From a virus: DNA of 21,220 nucleotides. Position numbers and translations under genes: made by a program. Numbering within the stretch: position 1 is the first letter of the stretch; each line of letters begins with the position of its first letter. Below the pieces are notes generated by a model. That model was given only the letters and a program-made list of their open reading frames with translations. It had not been told where the DNA came from and did no database searches. Shown here piece after piece: positions 1 through 4,378 of this stretch. The DNA lies in the IMG/VR virus record IMGVR_UViG_3300047409_000204, positions 1 to 21,220 of that record; one strand, written 5' to 3'.

Positions 1-16
1 ACACATCTGGCATATG
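1..16. promoter_or_regulatory. Operator-like motif copy 1
   Basis: ACACATCTGGCATATG matches the motif in the rightward early promoter (1978-1993) at 14 of 16 bases. The shared core is ATCTG followed by A or G, then C. The copy touches the window edge, so its 5' context is unseen. I interpret it as a binding site for the same regulator; this is inference from repetition only. Confidence 0.35.
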
Positions 17-41
17 CAAATCCAGCGGGGAGATTGCCTAT

Positions 42-57
42 GACATATCTGGCTGTG
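42..57. promoter_or_regulatory. Operator-like motif copy 2
   Basis: GACATATCTGGCTGTG shares the GACAY-ATCTG-RC core and the TGTG end with the promoter copy at 1977-1993, with one base deleted between them. It lies 25 bases after copy 1, so two sites sit close together, as is common for phage operators. Confidence 0.3.
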
Positions 58-142
58 CTACCCTAGAACGCAGTACCTGTACACAGATCGACCAGCAAGC
101 CAGCAGACCGGTCGCTCAACCTGTACGCCTTTCCCGGCCCGA

Positions 143-169
143 TGGCCCTGGACGAAGTCCAAAGGGCCA
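143..169. repeat. Hairpin, left copy of an inverted pair
   Basis: Outer arms GGCCCT/AGGGCC and inner arms GGAC/GTCC close on a GAA loop, with a two-base AA bulge on the 3' side. Its reverse complement recurs almost exactly at 299-323, including loop and bulge. Either copy could fold alone as an RNA hairpin, or both could pair as a long inverted repeat. It could be a terminator, a structured RNA element or an origin element. Confidence 0.55.
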
Positions 170-298
170 CTCGGTCCGGCAGCAAGACCCTCAAGCACTA
201 GCGAGTCCGCCTCTCCCGACTCGCTGCGTCGGCCAGCCCCACGTTCCAGTGGGTCCCGGTGCAGGACGTGTTACGCAAGACAGGCGCCGGTTCGGGGA

Positions 299-323
299 TG
301 GCCTTTGGACTTCGTCCAGGCCA
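299..323. repeat. Hairpin, right copy of the inverted pair
   Basis: Outer arms TGGCCT/AGGCCA and inner arms GGAC/GTCC close on a TTC loop with a TT bulge. It is the reverse-complement partner of 143-169. It ends 26 bases before the start codon of the small membrane peptide at 350, so it would sit in that message's 5' region. Confidence 0.55.
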
Positions 324-349
324 CCCCGCCCGGCCGTTAGGGTTTGGAC

Positions 350-448
350 ATGCTCCTCGCACAGGCCGGCTACACGGGCGCCTACGTGCTGATCTTCGGC
401 GCCATCGTCGCGGTCATCGCGTTTTGCGTCGGCCGGTACTGGAGCTAG
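350..448 (+). CDS. Possible 32-residue single-span membrane peptide
   Basis: The frame starts at ATG 350 and ends at TAG 446-448. It is preceded by a modest AGGG ribosome binding site about seven bases upstream. The peptide has a short polar N-terminus (MLLAQAGYTGAY), one hydrophobic stretch (VLIFGAIVAVIAFCV, about residues 13-27) and a short GRYWS tail, so it would be a one-pass membrane peptide. The terminator at 455-489 starts six bases after the stop, which supports a real short transcription unit. No family is recognised; small holin-like or superinfection-exclusion peptides are possibilities only. Confidence 0.5.
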   Translation: MLLAQAGYTGAYVLIFGAIVAVIAFCVGRYWS

Positions 449-454
449 AACGCG

Positions 455-489
455 AAAGGCCCCCCACCGATGGACGGTGAGGGGCCTTT
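455..489. terminator. Bidirectional hairpin terminator between convergent genes
   Basis: Nine-base arms AAAGGCCCC (455-463) and GGGGCCTTT (481-489) are extended by inner arms CACCG/CGGTG around an ATGGA loop, with one C/A mismatch. The A-run on one side and T-run on the other allow it to work on both strands. It lies between the rightward peptide gene ending at 448 and the leftward block ending at 511, as expected for convergent transcription. Confidence 0.8.
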
Positions 490-510
490 GGGCGCGTCTG
501 GAGGGAACGG

Positions 511-585
511 TTAGTGCTGCCAGTTCCTGTGCGCGTAGAGCGCGAGGGCTGCCCACCAGATGAGGATGAGGGCTACGGGGATCAC
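511..585 (-). CDS. 24-residue membrane peptide, overlapping the upstream gene
   Basis: A GTG start (583-585) overlaps the TGA stop of the upstream 49-residue gene in a GTGA arrangement. A GGAG ribosome binding site lies about nine bases upstream. The peptide is almost entirely one hydrophobic helix (VIPVALILIWWAALALY) followed by a basic, polar tail (AHRNWQH). The same frame stays open upstream, but that extension is Arg/Pro-rich and runs over the upstream gene, so the short form is preferred. It is the last gene of the leftward block, about 20 bases before the terminator. Function unknown. Confidence 0.55.
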   Translation of the reverse strand: MIPVALILIWWAALALYAHRNWQH

Positions 586-731
586 GACCAGATGCTCCGG
601 TCCCACTGACCGGCCATCGCGTACTGACCGGCACGGCACGCGCGACCCTCCGCGGGCGTCATGCCGCGGGCGGGCGGGATGTAGTCGCTCACCGCGCACG
701 CGGTCAGCGCGAGCAGATCGAGCGCGCTCAT
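582..731 (-). CDS. 49-residue small protein with an LTAC motif
   Basis: The start is ATG 729-731, chosen because GGAGGT lies six bases upstream and because the start overlaps the stop of the preceding gene (ATGA). The N-terminus (MSALDLLALTAC) contains a lipobox-like LTAC at residues 9-12, but it lacks the positive charges of a true lipoprotein signal, so lipidation is doubtful. The rest (DYIPPARGMTPAEGRACRAG) is soluble-looking with two more cysteines or small residues. It is sandwiched between two single-span membrane peptide genes and is probably co-translated with them. No family is recognised. Confidence 0.55.
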   Translation of the reverse strand: MSALDLLALTACAVSDYIPPARGMTPAEGRACRAGQYAMAGQWDRSIWS

Positions 732-823
732 GATCCGACCTCCAGCAGCATCGCGCCCAGGTAGATGACGGTTCCCCAGCAGAGCAGCAGCCAAGCGAGC
801 ATGAGGAGGAGGAAGGCGCGCAT
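728..823 (-). CDS. 31-residue single-span membrane peptide
   Basis: The start ATG (821-823) shares a base with the TGA of the upstream 64-residue gene (TGATG), and the stop overlaps the next ATG (ATGA). A GGAG site lies about nine bases upstream. The product begins MRAF and continues as a very hydrophobic Leu/Trp-rich segment (LLLMLAWLLLCWGTVIYLGA), then ends LLEVGS. This is a typical one-pass membrane peptide. The coupled overlaps on both sides argue that it is translated. Function unknown; membrane-acting roles such as lysis timing or exclusion are guesses. Confidence 0.6.
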   Translation of the reverse strand: MRAFLLLMLAWLLLCWGTVIYLGAMLLEVGS

Positions 824-1017
824 CAGACGACGCTCCAGTTGCCGCACGTGTTTCCGTTCACGTCGCGCACCACGCCGACCTCTTGGAACACGCCACCGCG
901 ACGCGTGTCGATCCGATCGGCGAGCTTGCGCAGCGCGTCGGCGACATCTCCGCCGGTCTGCATCTCGGCGTTGCCAAGCCGAATCGTCAGCTCGAACACT
1001 TCGGTACCGTCAGACAT
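823..1017 (-). CDS. 64-residue soluble hypothetical protein
   Basis: The start ATG (1015-1017) is chosen over a longer open frame because GGAGGG lies six bases upstream and a promoter (1038-1066) sits just before it. The protein begins MSDGTEVFELTIRLGNAEM, which reads as a beta hairpin. A helix with DVADALRKLADRI follows, and it ends with GGVFQEVGVVRDVNGNTCG. The helix-plus-strands pattern resembles small phage proteins of unknown function with alternating charge. It is the first gene of a four-gene leftward operon with the tiny membrane peptides downstream. Confidence 0.7.
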   Translation of the reverse strand: MSDGTEVFELTIRLGNAEMQTGGDVADALRKLADRIDTRRGGVFQEVGVVRDVNGNTCGNWSVV

Positions 1018-1037
1018 TCGATTCCCTCCAGGGATCG

Positions 1038-1066
1038 TGAGTAGAGAAGCCGGACGCGGGCTGCAA
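1038..1066 (-). promoter_or_regulatory. Leftward promoter for the four tiny genes
   Basis: On the minus strand, TTGCAG (1061-1066), a 17-base spacer and TACTCA (1038-1043) form a good sigma-70-type promoter. The start would fall near 1031, leaving a short leader that holds the GGAGGG site of the gene starting at 1017. Unlike the other leftward promoter, this one produces a conventional leader. Confidence 0.6.
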
Positions 1067-1086
1067 CCCGTATGCGTCTGGCACCA

Positions 1087-1114
1087 GCGAAGCCCGCTCA
1101 TCGGCGGGCTTCGC
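1087..1114. terminator. Hairpin terminator downstream of the leaderless leftward gene
   Basis: Perfect 11-base arms GCGAAGCCCGC (1087-1097) and GCGGGCTTCGC (1104-1114) enclose a six-base loop. It lacks a clear T-run, as is frequent in high-GC hosts. It separates the leftward unit ending at 1138 from the next leftward promoter at 1038-1066. Confidence 0.75.
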
Positions 1115-1137
1115 GCTGCTATGTGGGGTGAGGCGTC

Positions 1138-1227
1138 CTACCGGCGCAATCTCAAGACCCCGTCCAGCTCCTCGCCCGTGTGATCACGTAGGTGCAGGGG
1201 CTTCGGGAGGTGCTCGGGTGGGGTCAT
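1138..1227 (-). CDS. 29-residue peptide coupled to the 118-residue gene
   Basis: The ATG (1225-1227) overlaps the TGA stop of the upstream gene (ATGA), and the frame ends at TAG 1138-1140, 23 bases before a strong terminator hairpin. The peptide (MTPPEHLPKPLHLRDHTGEE and a basic LRLRR end) is hydrophilic and Pro/His-rich with no membrane segment. There is no clear ribosome binding site, so expression would depend on coupling to the upstream gene. It is plausible but small. Confidence 0.4.
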   Translation of the reverse strand: MTPPEHLPKPLHLRDHTGEELDGVLRLRR

Positions 1228-1580
1228 CGGGTAACCGTGGGCACGCCCCGTGCCGCCCAGTACTCGCGCTCGGACACCTCCGCCCGAACGGTTCCAAGCA
1301 GGTTGTAGAAGCCGGCAACGACGTGGTTCCACAGGTCCTGCCGGTTCTCCCGGCCCGACCTGTTCATGCTCAGCCCCGTTCCCCAGATCGCGTCCTCGAA
1401 CCCGGTCACCGGATCGCGGACGATCGTGCCGACGTACTCCGTCTGCTCGATGTCCTCGAAGTCCCCCGCGGAAAGGTACCCGTCCGGATCGTCGTGGATC
1501 TCGATGACAACGCCATCGCTCAGCGTCACGACATCGTCGCCCGCCATGAATGCTTCGTAGTCCTGCTCTGAGATGTTCAT
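1224..1580 (-). CDS. 118-residue acidic hypothetical protein on a leaderless message
   Basis: The start is set at ATG 1578-1580 (MNISEQDYEAFMAGDD) rather than further upstream, because a strong promoter (TTGACA, 17 bases, TAACGT) ends seven bases before this ATG, so the message would begin at or next to the A. No ribosome binding site precedes it. The protein is acidic, especially in its first half (GVVIEIHDDPDGYLSAGDFEDIEQ), with a Trp/Asn-rich second half (WNHVVAGFYNLLGTVRAEVS). No family is recognised. The divergent, leaderless arrangement opposite the early operon suggests an early or lysogeny-related role, by position only. Confidence 0.75.
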   Translation of the reverse strand: MNISEQDYEAFMAGDDVVTLSDGVVIEIHDDPDGYLSAGDFEDIEQTEYVGTIVRDPVTGFEDAIWGTGLSMNRSGRENRQDLWNHVVAGFYNLLGTVRAEVSEREYWAARGVPTVTR

Positions 1581-1587
1581 GGTGGGG

Positions 1588-1616
1588 ACGTTAGCCACAA
1601 CTGACATGAGTGTCAA
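1588..1616 (-). promoter_or_regulatory. Leftward leaderless promoter
   Basis: Read on the minus strand: TTGACA (1611-1616), exactly 17 bases, then TAACGT (1588-1593), then seven bases to the ATG at 1580. The perfect -35 and consensus spacing make this one of the strongest promoter matches in the window. The distance puts the transcription start on the start codon. An operator-like motif (1595-1610) fills the spacer. Confidence 0.8.
1595..1610. promoter_or_regulatory. Operator-like motif copy 4, in the leftward promoter spacer
   Basis: CCACAACTGACATGAG matches the copy in the rightward promoter at 13 of 16 bases, including the nine-base run CTGACATG plus flanking ACA. It occupies the spacer of the leftward promoter, where a bound repressor would block polymerase. 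Confidence 0.5.
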
Positions 1617-1974
1617 GTGTGCATGTAGGCGCGGCATGGGTGGGCGCGTTCGGGGTTGGGAGGCGTTGCCGCTTTCTCACGCGCTCGGCTCGATCCCCTG
1701 CGCTTGTGATACTTGCCGACCTCAACCATTGCGCGTGCATCTACCGTGTGCACAGTCCCGCCGACTGTGACAAAGCCCAGGCCACGACTGTCATTCGTGT
1801 CCCCGTGCTGCGCATACGGCAGCAGCAGCACGCATGATCACGGCCGATCAGGGCAGCCGCCCGGCCGGCGACATCGGGTGAGACCGGGGGGACCGGGGTG
1901 GGGGCAGCGATGAGGGGGGCGGGCTAAATCTAATGACTCCCCCACCCCTGAAACCAAACCACCCCTCATGAGGC
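1617..1974. other. Divergent intergenic control region
   Basis: No convincing gene is seen. The stretch contains a perfect 7-base palindrome with a 5-base centre (CACAGTC/GACTGTG, 1751-1769), a repeated GACTGT (1763 and 1786), a run of G-tracts (1886-1923) and two interleaved inverted repeats (1895-1904 with 1939-1948; 1911-1917 with 1962-1968). A 72-codon leftward frame ends inside the leftward -35 box and has no good start, so it is not called. The layout fits an early switch or origin region. Confidence 0.5.
1886..1968. repeat. G-tract cluster with interleaved inverted repeats
   Basis: The plus strand carries G-tracts at 1886-1891, 1895-1898, 1900-1904, 1914-1919 and 1921-1923, a strong G-quadruplex pattern. 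GGGGTGGGGG (1895-1904) is complementary to CCCCCACCCC (1939-1948), and TGAGGGG (1911-1917) to CCCCTCA (1962-1968). The two pairings cross each other, so they could form a pseudoknot or act as alternative structures. It ends six bases before the rightward -35 box. Confidence 0.6.
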
Positions 1975-2003
1975 TTGACACATCTGACATGTGCCTGTAC
2001 AAC
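1975..2003 (+). promoter_or_regulatory. Rightward early leaderless promoter
   Basis: TTGACA (1975-1980), exactly 17 bases, TACAAC (1998-2003), then seven bases to ATG 2011. This is the same geometry as the leftward promoter at 1588-1616. The predicted start of transcription is the A of the ATG. It would drive the whole overlapping early cassette. The operator-like motif at 1978-1993 overlaps the -35 box and spacer. Confidence 0.8.
1978..1993. promoter_or_regulatory. Operator-like motif copy 3, in the early promoter
   Basis: ACACATCTGACATGTG is the best copy of the motif and is partly palindromic (ACAT at one end, ATGT at the other). It overlaps the -35 box and most of the spacer. Together with the copy at 1595-1610 it gives both divergent promoters a site for what may be one regulator. 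Confidence 0.5.
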
Positions 2004-2010
2004 TTGCTCC

Positions 2011-2379
2011 ATGAGCGACTTGAAGCCTCCCCCGACGGTGCTGGATGTCCTCCGGCAGACCCGCGAGCTGTTGTCCTCGCCGAGCCGATGGACGAAGGAG
2101 ACGTTCGCGAGGGATGCTCGCGGGAATGAGGTGAGCGAGGTCGACCCGAGCGCGTGTCGCTGGTGCCTCATCGGGGCGATCGGCCGGGTTTCGCGTGACC
2201 TGGGGTTCGAGTACCTCACCTTCCGCAACCCGACGTGCGACATCCTGGACGCTTTTGCGCCGGTGGACGAGCGCGACCGGCCGCTCCCCCTCGCGTCGAT
2301 CAACGACACCGGAGGCCGCAAGGCCGTCCTCGCCCTCCTGGACCGCGCCATCGAGGCCGAGTCGAAGGCGGCGGCATGA
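2011..2379 (+). CDS. DUF6197-like protein
   Basis: A 122-residue protein that heads the early cassette. The ATG at 2011 is preferred to an in-frame TTG at 1975, because that TTG is the -35 box of the promoter. The Trp-Cys segment ACRWCLIGAIGRV (about residues 49-61), the ASINDTGG stretch and the C-terminal helix AVLALLDRAIEAE match the layout I know for the DUF6197 family, common in actinobacteria and their phages. Its biochemical role is unknown. The message has no leader, so translation would begin without a Shine-Dalgarno sequence. Downstream it overlaps the helix-turn-helix gene by four bases (ATGA). Confidence 0.75.
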   Translation: MSDLKPPPTVLDVLRQTRELLSSPSRWTKETFARDARGNEVSEVDPSACRWCLIGAIGRVSRDLGFEYLTFRNPTCDILDAFAPVDERDRPLPLASINDTGGRKAVLALLDRAIEAESKAAA

Positions 2380-2792
2380 GCGGCTTCCGCGTCCCGCCCC
2401 GGACGGTGAAGCGCATCCGTGAGTTGCGCTACCTCGATGGCTTGTCGTGCCCGGCGGTCTCACGGATCGTGGGTGTGGGCGTCGGGACGGTGAACAACAT
2501 CGCGCCGGGCAAGCCGGGGAAGGTGCCGAACCACCTGGTGCGCGAGGCGTTCCTCTCGTCGAACATGACGGCGACTCAGGTGGCGTGGTCGCTGGGCTGG
2601 ATGTCGGGCCGGGAGAAGGCGGATGGGAGCCGCGTGAAGCGTGCGCTGGGCTTGTCGCCGGACGTGTCGGGCTCGACGGGGCGTAAGTCGTTCCGTCGGA
2701 TGATCGACGCGGAGCAGGCCGAGTTGATCGCGGAGGCGTGCGGTGTCGCCGGCTGGTCGGTGCTGCCGGACGAGCAGGAGCTGGCGGCATGA
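2376..2792 (+). CDS. Helix-turn-helix DNA-binding protein
   Basis: A 138-residue protein. Residues about 10-45 (VKRIRELRYLDGLSCPAVSRI then GVGVGTVNNIAPG) form a helix-turn-helix of the resolvase/MerR-like recognition type. A second DNA-binding-like segment follows (NMTATQVAWSLGWMSGREKA, about residues 63-82), and a helical C-terminus (DAEQAELIAEACGV). It may regulate the divergent promoters or act as a small terminase subunit, since no other terminase small subunit is obvious; neither role is shown. It overlaps both neighbours by four bases (ATGA). Confidence 0.7.
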   Translation: MSGFRVPPRTVKRIRELRYLDGLSCPAVSRIVGVGVGTVNNIAPGKPGKVPNHLVREAFLSSNMTATQVAWSLGWMSGREKADGSRVKRALGLSPDVSGSTGRKSFRRMIDAEQAELIAEACGVAGWSVLPDEQELAA

Positions 2793-2959
2793 ACACTTCG
2801 CAGAAGGTGCGCCGAATGCGGCTGCTGTGCATGGTCCTGTGGCTGATTGCCGCTGCGATCAACACCGGTCACGCGGTCTTCGTCGGCGACTCGCTGACGT
2901 TCGGCGTTCTTGCCGTCTTCGATCTGGCGCTGGCCGCGCTGTTCGGAGCGATGGCATGA
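2789..2959 (+). CDS. 56-residue two-span membrane protein
   Basis: A basic N-terminus (MNTSQKVRRMR) leads into a hydrophobic segment (LLCMVLWLIAAAINTGHAVF, about residues 12-31). After a short polar turn (VGDSLT) there is a second segment (FGVLAVFDLALAALFGAMA, about residues 38-56). This suggests a small inner-membrane hairpin with the N-terminus inside. It overlaps its neighbours by ATGA on both sides, placing it in the early cassette rather than with lysis genes. No family is recognised. Confidence 0.7.
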   Translation: MNTSQKVRRMRLLCMVLWLIAAAINTGHAVFVGDSLTFGVLAVFDLALAALFGAMA

Positions 2960-3126
2960 GCAAGGTTCGCCTGCGGGCCACGATCACCGTCGAGTACGAG
3001 GTGGACCCGAACGACTACGACGGGGCGCATCCGGAGTCGATCGCGCTGATCGACGAGGAGAACGTGGACCCGATCGAGTTCGTCATGGACCACTGCCCGA
3101 AGCTGATCGTCGAGGTGGTCGAGTGA
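2956..3126 (+). CDS. 56-residue acidic hypothetical protein
   Basis: It begins with a beta-strand pair (MSKVRLRATITVEYEVDP) and continues with an acidic stretch (NDYDGAHPESIALIDEENVD), then a helix and a last strand (KLIVEVVE). Small acidic strand-helix-strand proteins of this kind are common in phage early regions and have no assigned function. It overlaps its neighbours by four bases on both sides (ATGA in, GTGA out). Confidence 0.7.
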   Translation: MSKVRLRATITVEYEVDPNDYDGAHPESIALIDEENVDPIEFVMDHCPKLIVEVVE

Positions 3127-3254
3127 CCTCCCCTCGCTGTGACCGTTGCGGTTCCAGCCCCCTCGTGCGTTTCGGCCTCTCTCCGGCTCTGTGTGGGTCC
3201 TGCTGGGTGTTCTTGCGTCGTGAGGCACGCAAGGCCGGGAGCGTGCCCGCATGA
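3123..3254 (+). CDS. 43-residue zinc-ribbon protein
   Basis: The GTG start overlaps the previous TGA (GTGA), and the stop overlaps the methyltransferase ATG (ATGA). Two CxxC knuckles, CDRC at residues 6-9 and CGSC at 24-27, are spaced as in a minimal zinc ribbon. A basic C-terminal helix follows (FLRREARKAG). It may bind nucleic acid or a protein partner. It lies directly before the methyltransferase and could assist it, which is inference from position. Confidence 0.7.
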   Translation: MTSPRCDRCGSSPLVRFGLSPALCGSCWVFLRREARKAGSVPA

Positions 3255-4378
3255 GCGTCCTGGACCTGTTTGCTGGCCCCGGCGGCTGGGACGTTGCCGC
3301 CGAGCGGCTGGGAGTCAAGCCGGTCGGCCTGGAGTGGGACCAGGCGGCGTGCGACACGCGGCGCGCGGCCGGTCTGCGAACGATGCAGTGCGACATCGCC
3401 GCCGTCGACTTCGCGTCCGGCTGGCACGACATGCACGTCGATGGCTTGATCGCCTCGCCGCCGTGCCAGGGCTTCTCGATGGCGGGCAAGGGGAAGGGGC
3501 GTGCGGACACGGAGCAGATCATCGCCGCCGCCCACGAGCTTGCAATGGGCCACGACACCCGCGCCACCCGCGAGTGGGCCGACCCGCGCTCTCCGCTGGT
3601 GCTGGAGCCGATCCGGTGGGCGGCAGAGTTTCGCCCTCGGTGGATCGCGCTGGAGCAGGTCCCGGCCGTGCTGCCGCTGTGGTCGGAGTTCGCCCAGATC
3701 CTCGGGACGTGGGGCTACTCGACGAGCGTCGGTCTGCTGAACGCCGAGCAGCACGGGGTTCCGCAGACCCGGAAGCGCGCGATCCTCGTCGCCCACCGTG
3801 ATCGCCAGGTGTCGCTGCCGACGCCGACGCACAGCCGCTACCACTCCCGGAGCCCGGAGCGCCTGGACGAGGGCGTGGAGAAGTGGGTGTCGATGGCGGA
3901 GGCGCTGGGATGGGACCCCGCGGGTGTTGACAACACCCGCGGGGTCCGTCGCACGCCGGGCGGTAACGAGTTCAGCGCGGACCGGCCGTCGTGGGGTGTG
4001 ACGAGCAAGACCCGCTCGTGGTTCGTCGCCAACGCCAACGCCAACGCCACCCGGCGCCCGGTTGGCTCCCCGGCTCCGACGATCACCGCTGGGCATGACT
4101 CGGGGGACCGTCATTGGGCGTATGACCGACCGGCCACCACGGTCATCGGCTCGTTCTGCCCCGACGTGATCGCGGCTCCGGGGTATCGCACTAGGGGTGG
4201 CGTTTCTCGGCAGAACGCGCCGAGCTCGGTCCGCGTCACCGTCGAGGAGGCCGCGTGCCTCCAGTCCTTCCCGCCCGACCACCCGTGGCAGGGCAGCCGC
4301 ACCAAGCAGTTCGAGCAGGTCGGGAACGCAATACCAGTCCTATTGGCGGAAGCCATTCTCCGGGAGGTAGCGGTCTAA
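3251..4378 (+). CDS. DNA cytosine-5 methyltransferase
   Basis: A 375-residue enzyme that transfers a methyl group from S-adenosylmethionine to C5 of cytosine. Motif I DLFAGPGG (residues 5-12) binds the cofactor. Motif IV SPPCQGFS carries the catalytic Cys72. Motif VI is EQV (E135) instead of the usual ENV. Motif VIII is QTRKRA (172-177), and motif X is QVGNAIP (356-362). Residues about 190-330 form the target-recognition region and include PAPTITAGH and PATTVIG segments typical of Dcm-type phage enzymes. The target sequence cannot be read. It probably protects phage DNA from host restriction. A 35-base perfect palindrome lies inside the gene at 3913-3947. No cognate restriction gene is seen nearby. 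Confidence 0.92.
   Translation: MSVLDLFAGPGGWDVAAERLGVKPVGLEWDQAACDTRRAAGLRTMQCDIAAVDFASGWHDMHVDGLIASPPCQGFSMAGKGKGRADTEQIIAAAHELAMGHDTRATREWADPRSPLVLEPIRWAAEFRPRWIALEQVPAVLPLWSEFAQILGTWGYSTSVGLLNAEQHGVPQTRKRAILVAHRDRQVSLPTPTHSRYHSRSPERLDEGVEKWVSMAEALGWDPAGVDNTRGVRRTPGGNEFSADRPSWGVTSKTRSWFVANANANATRRPVGSPAPTITAGHDSGDRHWAYDRPATTVIGSFCPDVIAAPGYRTRGGVSRQNAPSSVRVTVEEAACLQSFPPDHPWQGSRTKQFEQVGNAIPVLLAEAILREVAV
3913..3947. repeat. 35-base perfect palindrome inside the methyltransferase gene
   Basis: Arms of 17 bases (3913-3929 and 3931-3947) are exact reverse complements around a single central A at 3930. It encodes residues about 222-233 (DPAGVDNTRGVR) at the start of the target-recognition region. 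The arms read GGACCCCGCGGGTGTTG and its complement. Such a long perfect arm is far beyond chance for this window length. Confidence 0.9.

Larger units (their letters stand above)
1..349. other. Left-end non-coding region rich in hairpins
   Basis: No convincing gene is seen in these 349 bases. They hold two copies of an operator-like motif (1-16 and 42-57), a pair of mirror-image hairpins (143-169 and 299-323), a further hairpin at 200-225 (8-bp arms AGCGAGTC/GACTCGCT around a 10-base loop) and a small one at 238-253. The only plus-strand ATG reading frame of note (142-201, 19 codons) starts inside the first hairpin and has no ribosome binding site. The density of structure suggests a control, origin or small-RNA region, but nothing proves which. 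Confidence 0.5.

Noticed and set aside
34-64. Promoter-like TTGCCT and TACCCT boxes
   Set aside because: The spacer is 19 bases, the boxes are weak and no supported gene follows at the right distance.
142-201. 19-codon rightward frame starting in the left hairpin
   Set aside because: Too short, no ribosome binding site, and it is explained by the inverted-repeat structure.
191-634. 147-codon leftward open frame
   Set aside because: Pro/Arg-rich shadow composition, no ribosome binding site, and it crosses the bidirectional terminator and the small membrane genes.
582-731. Lipoprotein signal in the 49-residue protein
   Set aside because: LTAC fits a lipobox, but the N-terminus is acidic and short, with no basic region, so export is not claimed.
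1613-1831. 72-codon leftward frame in the divergent region
   Set aside because: GTG start without ribosome binding site, mixed third-position composition, and its stop lies inside the leftward -35 box. A weak possibility only.
1975-2010. Upstream TTG start for the DUF6197-like gene
   Set aside because: The TTG is the first triplet of the TTGACA box, so it would not be in the message if transcription starts at 2011.
4027-4047. Short tandem AACGCC repeat in the methyltransferase gene
   Set aside because: Only about three copies coding an Asn-Ala run; common in high-GC genes and in frame.
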